A stretch of DNA of 64,000 nucleotides from Himantopus leucocephalus (GCA_003993805.1 RSEF01000001.1:188896679-188960678), one strand, 5' to 3'. Shown: positions 25,501 to 36,507, counted from the first letter of the stretch. Notes: generated from the sequence alone by a model not told the origin. Translations and numbers: made by a program.

Positions 25501-26039
25501 TAAATTTTAAACACAAATGTATTTGTTATCAGTTGTACGTGTAAGGTAATATTCATTATTATTTTCTGAGTTAACTCTAACTATCCTGTAACAAAATGTG
25601 ACTTCCAATGCAACTAAGAACTATATGCTTTAGTATGAAAGCTAAGAAAAATAAGTAGAAACAAATTCTGATCTGGTTTTAGAATGATTTTTTAAGGGAG
25701 GAAAGAAGTCGCGATATGTTCTTAATTTTTTTGGGTATGTTTAATTTTATGCCCTTCTAAAAACTGCAGTACAAGCAGCCATATGCCTTGGTGAACTACC
25801 TTCACAGACTTTTTCAGATCTTGTAGCCCACCTCCATGTTCTGTTCATAAAATATTGGTGATTTTTTTTTTTTAATTAATAAACAGCATTCTTACTGGCA
25901 TTTGTGTTTCAAGTGATTTTTGTTCCTGTTTACTGAAACAAGGAAAAACAAGTAGAACATTATACGCATATTGTTTGCTTACCTGGTTCTATGCATTAGT
26001 TTATATTTTCAATAACAAGTGTATAAAAAGGTGCAGGGA
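22522..26039. other. Long gene-free AT-rich stretch
   Basis: No convincing gene, RNA or repeat family. It contains A-rich and T-rich short tracts (22970-22989, 23132-23142) and frames of at most 76 codons. Confidence 0.5.
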
Positions 26040-26117
26040 GTAGCAGAGGGTGCAGGGTCATGTGGAAAAGGGAGACCTCAAAAACTGTAGAACAGGGCAG
26101 CAGGGTGCCCACCCCAA

Positions 26118-26718
26118 GTGTACACAAATAGAAAGTAAGTATGGTTAATTATGGGAAGTGGATTCCTTTGGAGATTCCTTTATGGGATTCCCTTAGGCTG
26201 CAGTGATCATGAGATGGTGGAGTTCAGGACCCTAAAAGGAAGAAAGCAGGCAAAAAGAAGGATCACAACCCTGGACTTCAGGAGAGCAAACTTTGGTCTT
26301 CTCACAAAAAGGAAGCCTACAAGAACTGGAAACAAAATCAGTTGATCTGGAAAGAATATAGAGACACCATCTAAGCAATGTGAGAAAAAGAATAGGAAAG
26401 CCAAAGACCACCTAGAAACTAGTAAGGGACACAAAGAGCAACAAGAAGGGCTTCTACAAGTACATCAACAGCAAAAGGAAGACAAGGGAAAATCTGGGTC
26501 TGTTGCTGAAAGGGGCAGCGGTCCTGGTGATGAAACACAAAGAAAAGACCAAAGTACTCAGTGCCTTTTTTGCCTCACTCTTTACTATTAAGACTGGCCT
26601 TTGGGAATACCATGCCCCCAAGATGGGTGGGAAAGTGTAGCACAAAGGCTTTAACCTTGGAGGAGGAGGATCTGGTTAGGGAAAAATGTTTTCCAACTTC
26701 AGCCAACCTGTGATTCTG
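26118..26718 (+). mobile_element. CR1 LINE fragment: endonuclease end and linker of ORF2
   Basis: The + strand encodes the C-terminal signature of the CR1 apurinic-type endonuclease domain (S-D-H-E-M-V-E-F at about 26199-26222). The usual linker follows, rich in R and K (L-K-G-R-K, then L-D-F-R-R-A-N-F), and later the region preceding the RT (F-Y-K-Y-I-N-S-K-R-K; A-F-F-A-S-L-F-T). Frame shifts and stops break it into pieces. The right edge (about 26690-26718: TTCCAACTTCAGCC, then TGTGATTCTG) resembles a CR1 3' end, which would mean that most of the RT and the 3' part were deleted. The left boundary is uncertain. Confidence 0.75.
26151..26345 (+). pseudogene. CR1 ORF2 fragment (endonuclease C-terminus)
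   Basis: A 64-codon open piece of a dead CR1 ORF2. It carries the S-D-H-E-M-V-E-F motif with the conserved Asp-His pair of the exonuclease/endonuclease/phosphatase fold's last catalytic motif. An intact ORF2 would be roughly ten times longer. It lacks the earlier catalytic motifs and the RT domain in frame. Reading continues in other frames after 26345, showing indel damage. The first Met is not a real start. Confidence 0.7.
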
Positions 26719-26734
26719 ACAAATATATACCTTC

Positions 26735-26751
26735 TTTTTTTTTTTTTTTTT
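26735..26751. repeat. Poly-T tract (T17)
   Basis: An uninterrupted run of 17 T just after the CR1 fragment. It is unlikely to be a CR1 tail, because CR1 ends in octamer repeats rather than poly-A. Confidence 0.85.
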
Positions 26752-28392
26752 ATTATATACTGTTAAAACCTCAATAAATGATTTTGTTATTGCTGTACTA
26801 CGCTGAGGGACAAGAAAAAAACTTTGTTTCCTAAAGCCTTGAACAGTTTCAGCCATCAGTTTCTCTCCCAGATGTTTCAAAGCACACATATGTGTACAAT
26901 GATTTCCTCTCTCATTAAGTTTTTAAAAGTTACTGCTTTTGTTGAGTTACAGCATCCATTTATAAATGATGTATAGAAGGAAATATCTTTTCCTATATAT
27001 GGTGCACACTAAGAATGCAATGCTTTGCGCTCATTTGTGATGTGCTATTTGCTATAATATTAGGTGGATTAAGAGACAACCATCAAGAGGTCTTGCCAGC
27101 CCAAAAGATATAAAACAATATTTATTTTTTTTTTTATTTTAGGAAGTAAGTTGCCTTTTATTGGTTAAGTTGATATTTTTTGTCCTTTGCTTTGATCACT
27201 TGGTAGTCTTTGGGGTTTGGTTCTGTTTTGTTTATTTCGTTTTTAAACTAACTACAACTTCAGCAAAGGTAAAGACAGACCAGTGAGACAACTATAGTAA
27301 TGACTAAGTCTTGACAGGATTCAAAACTGAGGTATTTTTACTATCTGATTTCCAGACCAAATTTCCTAAGGTACAGAAGAAAAGATAATACAAATATAAC
27401 ATGGGGGGAGAAGGAAAGTTTTCAGTTTTACTGCATTCAATCAAACAAACCATGATCTTATACGAATTCTGTTTTCCTTTTCTGATTGAAGATGTTAATC
27501 TGTGAGTTAATAATTACCAACTTCTGAGTTATTCAGATGCAGATCAGATGTAATTCATCCCACCTAAACAGAAATCTACAGTGAAAATATCTTTGCAGAC
27601 CCTCTTTATTACAAACGGAGGGTAATTTCTTTAAACCTTGAGTCATCTCACTGATTTTGGGATGTCTAATTTAGAATGAAATGAATTTCACCCTAAAAGT
27701 GCCTACTAAGTAATTTTAACTACTACTGTTAACTGCCTTTGTTAACTAAAAATCTAGTGACCATAAGTTACTGGTGTACAGACAACTACAATATAAACAT
27801 TGAGAGTTAAAAAGTTGTATTCCAACCCACTTTCAGTCAGATTAATCTTGCTCATTTATCCAAAAATGAAAGTGCAGTACTAATTTCTTGGAGCTGAATC
27901 TAGAAATAGAGATGGTCCTCTGTGCCCCCAAGTAAGTTCTTCAGTTTCTAAACAACTTTTTAAGTGTGGGTGGGTATGTTTTTCTGGGGATCTTGGAGAG
28001 GAACAAGGCTTAAGTGTTGTTTCTCCGGTCAATAAGGTTTATTGTTTAACCCTGGGCTTTTATTGCTTAGATTGCCAAATTTAGATTGTTTCTAGCAAGA
28101 AGCAGTGCACTCTTTGATGCTTCGTTTTACCTGCCACATTCTAAGGGAAAAGGAGGATCCTCACAAAGGGTTCTGAGTTCAGCTGCAGAACAGAGTTTTC
28201 TCTGAGTGACTATTCTTTTATCTAAAGACTAGTTAAAATCTGAGCAATGCAAGTTTTGTCCTTTTGTGTACATAACCCCTAACAATCCTACCTGTTAACT
28301 ACAGAGGAAAATACAGTACAGATCAAACCGCAAAGCATAATTGGTAGACCAAATTAACCAGGTTACCTGCCTGGATTTCTATTTTTGTGTGC
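26752..28392. other. Gene-free AT-rich stretch
   Basis: No gene or repeat was recognised. The T11-type run near 27123 is the only low-complexity piece. Confidence 0.5.
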
Positions 28393-28409
28393 TTTTTTTT
28401 TTTTTTTTT
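28393..28409. repeat. Poly-T tract (T17) at gap edge
   Basis: A T run directly before an assembly gap, probably the cause of the break. Confidence 0.85.
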
Positions 28410-28414
28410 CCCTT

Positions 28415-28476
28415 NNNNNNNNNNNNNNNNNNNNNNNNNNNNNNNNNNNNNNNNNNNNNNNNNNNNNNNNNNNNNN
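28415..28476. other. Assembly gap (62 N)
   Basis: 62 N, not the 100-N placeholder, so probably a sized gap. It lies 5 nt after a poly-T tract. Confidence 0.98.
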
Positions 28477-28632
28477 AAAAGGTACACATAAATTTCAAGG
28501 CATCCTGCATGCTAGCTGACAGAAAGTAAATTACATGGTCCTGATGCAATGGTATTTTATAAGTTTTTCCTCATTGTCTTTGGTAAGAGCAAGCCAATGC
28601 TTTGGGAATGGCTGAGGCTGGATTACAAAGAT

Positions 28633-28692
28633 GTGAAACACTGAAAGAGTACAAACAATCCNGGTGAAACATTGAAAGAGTACAAACAATCC
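28633..28692 (+). repeat. 29-bp near-identical duplication around a single N
   Basis: The 29-mer at 28633-28661 recurs at 28664-28692 with one difference (C/T at the tenth base), separated by N and G. A single N between two almost identical copies is the mark of a failed contig overlap, so this is probably an assembly artefact rather than biological tandem DNA. Confidence 0.85.
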
Positions 28693-29274
28693 TTTTAATT
28701 GCAGAGAAGCATCAAGCCAGGCTGTCTGCGCCTTCAGGAGAAAAAAAAAATTGTTTTAAAAGTTGATCCAAACTCTCTTCTTTGTTGGCAACTTTGCAAC
28801 AGTAGTAGTTCATGACCTTGTGACCAGAAGGGTTAACTGTTTTCATCCCTCCATTGTTGGTCTCCCTGTATGACAGCCTGTTCACTTGTGATTTGTTCAG
28901 TGTGACTGTGTGAGCACTCAGTGCTTTGATCCACCATGCTGCGATAACAAAACGCGTTGACACTGGCTGAACTCCAGATGGCATGTTCATTTCAACTGGC
29001 ATTGCTGCTCTTTAAAGGCTTCAGAAACATTAGCTTTAACCTTTTATTTTGTATCCCCTTTCTAAGTCCTGTACTGATGTGTGCCTCCATTTAATACATC
29101 CTCTGTTTAAGGTTGCCCTCATCCTACATGAATTCATTAGTATGTTTTATCAGTATTTCAGATGTTAGAAAAAGCATCTTTCTAATGAAATATTTTCTAT
29201 TTTGGTGGGGGGAGGGTTGCTCTCAAAAGTCACTGTAAGCTCGTGATATCCTGTATTTGGTATAAATGACAAGC
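28693..29274. other. Gene-free stretch with an unassigned minus-strand open frame
   Basis: A 96-codon minus frame at 28712-29002 is the longest here. Its translation is of ordinary composition but matches no family I know, and no splice or promoter context supports it. A31-like purine runs and a G-rich spot (29204-29217) are the only other features. Confidence 0.45.
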
Positions 29275-29887
29275 TCTTTGTAGCATGCAGGCTGCTGGGG
29301 TAGCCTCTGTGAGAAGGGGCCAGCAGTTGCCCTGTGCTGGACACAGCCAGTTCCTGATGGTTCCAGTCAGTTCTACAATGGACCCACCACTGCTCACAGC
29401 TGAACCCATCAGCAAAGCTGGTGGTGTCTTGTGGAAACCATAGTTAAGAAAGAGCAAAACCCTGAGAAACAAAGGAACAAAAAGGCCAAAGCAGTAGGAG
29501 ATGTTCCATGGAAAAGCAGGTAACACCACCAAAGAGCCTGTGGCCTATGGGTAATCCACATCAGAGCAGGTACTTCCCCAGAAGGACTGCAGCCCAAAGG
29601 ACTCCCACAACAGAGCAGAGTAAGTAAGAAGAAAGGAGCAGCAGAAGAAAAGAGAGATGAATGAGGACAAGGAGTGGCAGAAATAAACTGCTTTATCCTG
29701 ATCCCAGCCTCCTGTACTGCTGGTCACCTCACCTCACAGCATAGCCTGTGCGGTAACACAGAGAATGGAGAGCAGGAAGGGGGAAGAGATGTGCCAGGAG
29801 TGAAGCTGAGCCTGGGAAAGGGAGGAGGAAAGTTATTTTACCTGTTAGTTTAATCGTTTGTCTTCTTTGGTTTTTAATGCCTGAACG

Positions 29888-29910
29888 TTTTTTTTTTTTT
29901 TTTTTNTTTT
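29888..29910. repeat. Poly-T tract with one N inside the LTR
   Basis: T18, N at 29906, T4. It lies in the T-rich spacer before the LTR polyadenylation signal. The N marks uncertain length. Confidence 0.85.
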
Positions 29911-29953
29911 GTGGTGGGGTGTGTGCTTTTTGGTGGGGTTTTTATTAATTCGC

Positions 29954-29963
29954 AATAAATAAA
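29954..29963 (+). promoter_or_regulatory. Overlapping AATAAA polyadenylation signals of the LTR
   Basis: Two AATAAA hexamers overlap (29954-29959 and 29958-29963) about 35 nt before the LTR's right end. This is the position expected for the LTR R-region polyadenylation signal. Confidence 0.6.
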
Positions 29964-29996
29964 ATTCCCCAAGTCAAGACTGTTTTACCCATGACA

Positions 29997-31714
29997 TATC
30001 CAAATCATAATCCATGTGACAAGTGTTCTAAAACTTGTTCTTATTTCTTCTTACATGCGTCAAAACACTCCAGACATGTAAGGGACCCCACATTGGACTA
30101 TCAGGAAAAAGGATAAAATGAATGTTCTATCCCAGTATCATGGTTACTGCTGTTAGCGGTGTTACCACCCGTATCAGAGTAGCTATTCTGAATGGAGGAG
30201 TCATAAAAAAACATTAGTGATCTTAATAGATAAACCCTGTGCTGATGTTTTGTTTGTTTTAGATTTTTTTTCCTCAATGAAGAAAATAATGCAATGTTCA
30301 AAATTTTTCTGGAAAAACAACCTCAGAAATTAAAATAATTATTGCATTTGAGGCAATAAAACTTACTTGGTAAATCTTTCAACAGTCAATCCACTGTCTC
30401 TGTCTTTGACACTTTTGGAAAACTGAAAGTATATCAAAGTGGTATGTGAGGAATCAGTTCTAATTTCATTTCCTTCTTTCTTGAGCAAGACTGAAAAATC
30501 TGGGGATATGCATTAAAGAGAGTGCCATTTATGCAAAGCTTCCCTTTGGTTCTGAGGCATCTTTTAGCTGTCTACATGGGCATCTCTATTTGCAATCTAA
30601 TGCCAATATGATTGCCCTAGAGTATGCAACACATCAGCATGGCCAAAGATGATAAGGGACCTTCCACATGTGTGAGGCCAACATCATTCGGAAGCACCAG
30701 CTGGCATCCAGGCAGCTAAAATAGACACCTGTGTTCAGGCAACTGAATCTTAGCCTGATGTCTCCTCTGTATGTAAATGACATAGTAGCCTGGGGAAAGG
30801 AGCTTAACCAGCACAGTATTGTAATACTAATGTGCCACAATATAATGACAAGTGAACTCCTAATCACAGCTGCATAGGAAATAGTTCTCTGCCCACTGAG
30901 AGGGACTGAAACAAGAAACAAAAAAATTGTGACAACAAAAAATTATATCTTACCCTAAAATGAGATGAAAAGTCAAAATAAATTAAATGTAAAAAACCCC
31001 AAAAGTACAAATAAAAACCTGTGTATGAATCTTGAAACATTCTGGTTTTGAGGGGCCTAAATCTTTTTTATATTTTACTTCTTCTATGAGAAAGACAGAA
31101 TGAAAAAAAAAAGGAACTTATTATTTTTAAGGTGAAAATATGATGGGATAATTTTGAATCTGAAGAGACAAATAATTTTTCACCGCTCCAAAGGCCTGTA
31201 ATGAGCAGTATTCTTTTAGAAACATAGATTAACATTAACATTTTCGTTTGAAATATGCATTAATTTCTGAAGTGAAATACTGATGTTGTGTTCAGGATGA
31301 AGTTTGGTTCACTTATTTGAGCAATCTTATAGAACATGATAAAATTGATATAAAAATACTAAAATTGAATAAAATAATAAAATATGATAAAATTAAACCA
31401 GGAAATATGCTTATCTATTGTGCTTTTCAGTTCACGGGATCAAACTATAACCAATCTGATGAAGATCTTCTGAAATGGATACAGTATGGATGTTGCGAGC
31501 TCAACACTAAATGCTTCCACTGTACAGACAGCCAAATATAATTGAGCCAAAATAATTGTTGATGTAGATGTAAACATAGGCAATGTGGACTGTTTCTCCC
31601 TGTGTCCTCTTTGGTTAGGTGTATTCCTCTCTGGGTTGAATGAATAGTAAAATACCAGCGTAGTTCAGAGATTTCTGCTGTTCCTATTCCCTAAATCTTC
31701 CCTTGGGGGAAGTT
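29997..31714. other. Gene-free AT-rich stretch
   Basis: No gene was seen. The segment at about 30680-30800 (CAGGCAACTGAATCTTAGCC) has the 'taggcacctaa'-like texture of very old sauropsid repeats but is not assignable. Confidence 0.45.
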
Positions 31715-31752
31715 AAAAAAAAAAAAAAAANAAAAAAAAAAAAAAAAAAAAA
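31715..31752. repeat. Poly-A tract of about 38 with one N
   Basis: A16, N at 31731, A21. No retroelement body was recognised upstream. The length is uncertain because of the N. Confidence 0.9.
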
Positions 31753-31764
31753 GCATAGTTCTTA

Positions 31765-31791
31765 AAATCCTTCAAATCCTTCAAATCTTTC
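31765..31791 (+). repeat. Three tandem copies of a 9-mer
   Basis: The unit aaatccttc is repeated twice exactly and a third time with C to T, right after the poly-A tract. It is a short minisatellite-like array. Confidence 0.8.
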
Positions 31792-33659
31792 AACTCCTGA
31801 GTTGTTGATAATGTTTTTGCCTGATGCTATTAAGTGGGAGGAAGACAGCTAGTTCAGGTCTACAGAGGTTAAAAGGCCTAGGGCCAAGCTTACCATCATC
31901 TCTCTATCTGTGGACCACTTCTCTCCCTTGGGAATAAGCCATCAGTGACAATTAAGTCGTCACAGATCACAAGCTAATAACATGCTGACACTCTTTTGGT
32001 TTCCTCAGTACCATCTTATTTAGGTCCCATGCCTCCTCGTGTTACCTTTTTGGGGGGTCTAGGTCATACTGTTATTTTTGCTCGAAATCAGACTTTTAGT
32101 CTGTAGTCCTTGCAAGACTATTTTACGCATACTGTAAACTCCTTTGCAATCCTGAGTATAGTTTGGTGTCTGTGGCTCTGCAGACAACAGTTTCCCAGGG
32201 AGTAGCCAGCCATTGCAAAGCACAAATATCTTTATTTAAAACTTAAGTATGACAGAAGAAAATATATTATAAAAACTAAACAGCATAAATACATTACTAG
32301 TTAATACCCATCTAACTGCAGAGTCTATCAGAATCTTAAAGTGAGCATGTGACTCCAATCCAGGTTAGGACAGTATGTCTCTATATTCCTGTTTCTGACA
32401 CATTTTCCTGTCAGGCTTCCTAAGCCAGAAAAGCTGTTCCCTTCGGGAAGTAAAAATTTAAAAAGAGCTCAGAATTTATACAAACAGTATTGTGAATAGG
32501 CTTGTGATTTTTTCTCCTGAACCCTCAGGAATACTGTAGTACTTGGCAATCATTAGAAATCCTGTAGAAAACTCAGATCATATAAAAATATTGAAACTCC
32601 AGCTGTCATATGCCCTGTGTTGTGCATTTACAGTGTTTAACTTGAAACATCTATTGTAGATCCCTAAATCAGGAAAGCAGGTTCTTTCATGGTGCAATCC
32701 ACAACACCTAAAAAGAACCTGCGTCTCTCTATTGACTAAATAAGAGCTTAGGCACTGAACTAAGAGGCTTAATGTTGAACATTGTGAATACCCCCTCTCA
32801 CCTCTGTCAACAGCGTTTATCACAATTTAATACAATAAATGTGAAAGTGTTCTTGTTTCCAAAGGAACAAATTTGCTATATGGTGTCATGAGCTTTTTTT
32901 TTTTTAAAAAAAACCCAACTTTTAAAAAAAATTCATTGGGAATATATTAATCTATTTGCTTTCTTGCTGAGGATGAAAGTTAAGTTTTGAATCATAATGA
33001 AAGGGTTTTTGAAGGCCAAAGGGCAACATGGCATTATCAACAGCAAGGTCTTCTTTTAGAAAATTGCTTTCATACTTTCCTCAGCTTTTTCCCCTTTAAG
33101 TAAGAGGAAAACAGATTATTTAGTGAGGAAAGGAAAAAAGGAAGGAGTACAATGAAAGTGTCTACTATTGATCCTGTTAGTGATTGGTGAAAAAGTGGTG
33201 TTTACCCCAAATGTTACTGTCAAACAGAAATGGAGAAAGGAGAAACAATTACAAAAGTGATACAAACTTACTCATGCAAGGCAAAACAATTATCCCCACC
33301 CCTACCAAAAATGTTGTGCCCATACCATCTCCTGATATTTCATTTCTATTTTTCAGGAAGTAGGTGGCCTTCTGAAATATGAATTCCTGTAATGACCAGT
33401 ATCTTGGAGGATTTGTGCAGGTTACTTCGAAAGCTGTTTAGAAATACCAAGTGTTAGTATAGTTGTTACTGTGAGAAAAAAGACTAAATATATGGTCTTA
33501 GAAAGGGAACATGAAATACTCCTCTGATTATCCAGTCCAGAAAAATGCTGGGTTTATTTTGTTTTGTTTTGTTATGTTTTGTTTGTGGGTTTTTTTTGTT
33601 TGTTTGGTTGGTTTGGTTTCCATTTTTTAAAATTCTGTGAGAGTTTTTCTCATTAATTC
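31792..33659. other. Gene-free stretch
   Basis: No gene was recognised. A T10/A9-type AT block lies at 32894-32930. An 81-codon minus frame at 32578-32823 has no known domain. Sequence near 32690-32790 has the texture of old interspersed repeats. Confidence 0.45.
33560..33622. repeat. G/T-rich low-complexity tract (TTTTG/TTTG)
   Basis: Repeating GTTTT and GTTT units with small interruptions, + strand almost only T and G. Confidence 0.75.
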
Positions 33660-34185
33660 TATGCTAGAATTTAGTGGGGTTTACAGCAATAAAGTTTTAT
33701 TACTTTGTATTTGTCAATATTACATTTAATACCCTCTGTGACAACCTATTTACAAATCAAATCTAAATCCCTTGTAAGTTTAGCTGTCTGTATGGCCCTC
33801 ATTCATCATCTTTCATTTTCTTGTCCTCAGAAAATGCAACTAGACTGCAGTTGTTCTTTGTGTTTGTAGATCATCTTTCTAAATTAAAGTACATATATGC
33901 ACAGCAGACTTTAAAGCACTAGACCCTGTATACTTGAAATAACACTTTCTCTGGTTTGACATAGCTTCTTTCACAGGAACTATCTATAGCCACTGCTTTG
34001 CTATTTTTCAACCTGTTCTGTATCTCTGCCTATGTCCTGCCCTGAATCCTTGCTTCATCTTGGAGATTAAGCAGGAACTTGTCATGTGGAATGTTACAGA
34101 AGGCTTTGTGAAAAATCCAAATACATTATGTCATCTGCTGTGCCTTTAGCAACCCTGTCAGTACACCTTTGTGTAAATTCTTCTC
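33660..34185 (-). mobile_element. Ancient CR1/L3-group LINE fragment with RT remnants, minus strand
   Basis: On the minus strand, 34123-34106 reads Y-L-D-F-S-Q, corresponding to RT motif A of CR1-group LINEs (YLDFSKAFD). The canonical residues just before it (an A-D-D-I-M-like run for V-D-I-I) fit as well. Further along the minus strand, the position of motif C keeps a GATGAT (33875-33870) where FADD is encoded. The order and spacing of the antisense stretches between (TGTGACAACC, AGCAGACTTTAAAGCACTAG, TCTCTGG) parallel the antisense RT region of younger CR1. Many stops and shifts show great age. Bases between the motifs are strongly decayed. Confidence 0.65.
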
Positions 34186-34355
34186 CCCAAAAACTCAACA
34201 AACAAAAACACTGAGAAAATTATTAGACACAATTAATACCTCTTTATTTACAGACAACTGATTATATAGGGCACACACTCTGCCAGAAAGTTGCCTTGCA
34301 AACACTCCAGTCTGCATTTACTATAACTATCCCCACTATGAGTAGTGATGACAGT
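34186..34355. other. Short unassigned stretch
   Basis: Nothing is recognisable between the LINE fossil and the trinucleotide repeat. Confidence 0.5.
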
Positions 34356-34386
34356 AATAGTAATAATAATAACAATAATAATAATT
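34356..34386 (+). repeat. AAT trinucleotide microsatellite
   Basis: Imperfect (AAT)n with one AAC unit. In one frame it gives a poly-Asn run, but the surrounding 72-codon frame (34296-34514) has no other protein-like feature. Confidence 0.85.
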
Positions 34387-34684
34387 CAGTGCTTCTTATC
34401 TACTGCCTTACAGTGTCTAATCTGTTTGATAACTCCAGAAAAGCCCTATTTGAAAAGGTAGTCCAATTAAATACATATAAATGTATTCAAATGTTTAATT
34501 GGCTGGCAACTTAGTAAGTGTCCATAAAACATGGTTGCTCCTTAATCAGAAGACAAGAATGAGCTGTCAAATGTTGTTATCCACTTGCTGTTTGAAAACC
34601 AAAGCTCTGAGGCAAAGAGGACGCCTTTCTTTTATTACCATGCCCCAACTCAGAATGAGCAAAGAAGAGAGACAGAGCAGATAA

Positions 34685-34880
34685 CGGACCCCATTCATGA
34701 ATGCAAAAGGCTATTTCTGAGTGGTAATTGCATTGTTTATGCCAGCAAAAATTGCATAACTCCCATTCTCTCTACAAATTACATGTTTTCTATGCTTCAT
34801 TGGACATTTTACATAGAACATTAATGGAGCTTTTGCAATAGGTGGTACAAAGACTGCTATCAGAGCCAGTCTAAGCCTCA
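34685..34880. promoter_or_regulatory. Candidate non-coding regulatory element (octamer/homeodomain-like words)
   Basis: Two ATTGCAT words (34727-34733 and 34751-34757) lie 24 nt apart, with a TAATTG core at the first, a TTGCAAT near 34830 and a 12-bp palindrome (cattcatgaatg, 34692-34703). POU and homeodomain proteins bind words of this kind, but they are common in AT-rich DNA. Function is inference only. No conservation data are available here. Confidence 0.25.
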
Positions 34881-35039
34881 TTATTAAGGCTGGATGAAGC
34901 ATTTGGCTTTCTTCAGGTTTTCAGCAAAGTCAACAGAATCCAAAACTCCTTTTATGGTTTCTCTTTTTATTTCTTTTCTGCTCCTGGTTTCCTGAGTTTT
35001 TTTAATGAAATGAGAATGGAGTTTTTCCAACCGAAGCTG

Positions 35040-35305
35040 TTCTAATTGCTTTAAGACACAGATCAGAGCTTAATGCGACCCATTAAATGCTGCCAGCCTG
35101 GGACAGGCAGAGGGCTTCATGTGCTGACTGCACAGCAGGCCTGCCTGGCCAAGGAAAAGGTCAGGCAGTTGCACAAAGCCAAAACACAGCACAACAAAAC
35201 TTGTCAGCTGTATTGCTGCTGCGAACATGGGGAGGTCATGTGAAAGGAACTTCCATTTCTCAATCCAAGTGCTGCTAAATTGGTATCCATTCACCTCCAC
35301 ATGAT
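35040..35305. promoter_or_regulatory. Candidate non-coding regulatory element, GC-richer island
   Basis: A GC-richer block of about 260 nt in AT-rich DNA, without repeat signatures. It contains a CAGCTG E-box (about 35206) and several GCCTGG/GGCAG words. It is open in short frames on both strands (35070-35300), which weakens any coding reading. It could be an enhancer-like element or an unrecognised old repeat. Confidence 0.25.
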
Positions 35306-36507
35306 GCTATAGATTAACCTTTAGAAAGCAGCTTTGGACGGGTTTTTTGATGCCTGATTTGACCCTGAAGTTCAAAAGAGCTGGTTACCCTGTACTTGTA
35401 CAACTGAATTTGAAGATAGCAGTGAGTTCTGCTCTTGGAAATCGTGTTCAATGCATGTATGAGACTCAGCTGAGGCTACACTTGAGTGAAAGGGCATGTT
35501 CTTTGTACACGTTATTATAGCAACAGAATTGGATTAATCCTGACTGTGCTCATTCTGTTTAACGAGAGGAATTTACAACACTATTCCTACCTCTCATTGT
35601 AATTACTCCATAGAAGTAATTATTTATGTATAGATAAGCTTCTACGTATAGAAACATTTCTACTTGTGAGATTGCCCATATGCATAAACAGATTAATTTT
35701 TATGTATTCCATTGTTTATTTCTCTTGCAAGCAGAGTACACAACATTTATGCCAAACCTTTCTTCCAACATTTGATTCAGAGTGGATGCATATTTGTCAG
35801 TTTGATGAGTCTCTCTCTTTTCCCTTGTTGATAGTTAGACATGAAAATATTGCTGTTAGGTCCCATGGCTCTTTTTACAATTATTCCCTGAATAACTAAT
35901 ACTTAAAAACTCTTACAACTGAAGCAGTTTGTAAATGAGGAGATTTGCCAAAGTAGCAGCAGAAGTCAAGGCGGATGCCATAAATTGCATCTATCACATC
36001 TAAATCCTCCTTTTCACCTACTAATCAGAGACAGTACTGGCCAACCAGGACCAAGACTTTAATACTCTTTCAAATCAAAAAGCGTCTCTTCTCTCTTTTT
36101 CTAGTATTCAACTCAAGGAAACTGCATCTAAAGCACAGAAATTACCCATTAAAGTTATTTTTATTATTAGCTTTTGCTTGCTTGGGTAGGGTGTGCGCCA
36201 TGTTATTAGCTACTGTGAATCAGCTTCAGCCCCGTTGGTGCCTTCTCCAGAAATGTTACTTTGGCATCACTACATTTCATTCACTGATGAGGTAAAAAGT
36301 ACCTAATTATTCTGACAATTTTATCTAAGGCTTGCAGATTTTATGTACTGAGTGTATAAAAAATAACTTCTTGATGAATAATGCTCCAGGAGTACATTTT
36401 TGTAACCATCATCTGGAAGGATCCTTTTTACACACAGATATGCAATTCTTCCAGTGGATGATAAATGCTAAATTTGCTTTACTTCGGGTATCACTGTCCC
36501 AGTATAC

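Larger units (their letters stand above)
29275..29996 (+). mobile_element. Solo LTR of an avian ERVL-type endogenous retrovirus
   Basis: The block follows the layout of a common avian ERVL-type LTR. The left part has a CTGGACACAGCCAGTTCC, then GACCCACCACTG, phrase. The middle is AAG-rich (AAAGCAAAACC-like, AGGAACAAAAAGGCCAAAGC), followed by GCAGGTACTTCCCCAGAAGG. A purine-rich stretch (29740-29835) and a T-rich spacer come next. The end has overlapping AATAAA signals (29954-29963), CCCCAAGTC, then TGTTTTACCC and the terminal TGACA. Ordinary AT-rich DNA follows at once, with no primer-binding site or viral gene, so it is a solo LTR. The 5' end is approximate. The minus frames across it (29230-29727) are not genes. 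Confidence 0.7.
34387..36507. other. Gene-free, non-repetitive stretch with candidate regulatory DNA
   Basis: No gene. The part at 34660-35330 contains the sub-elements listed separately. The remainder shows no repeat family, microsatellite or useful frame. Confidence 0.45.

Noticed and set aside
29230..29727. Three overlapping minus-strand frames (60-100 codons)
   Set aside because: They lie antisense to the LTR, which explains the sequence.
34296..34514. 72-codon frame with poly-Asn
   Set aside because: The Asn run is the AAT microsatellite. Nothing else is protein-like.
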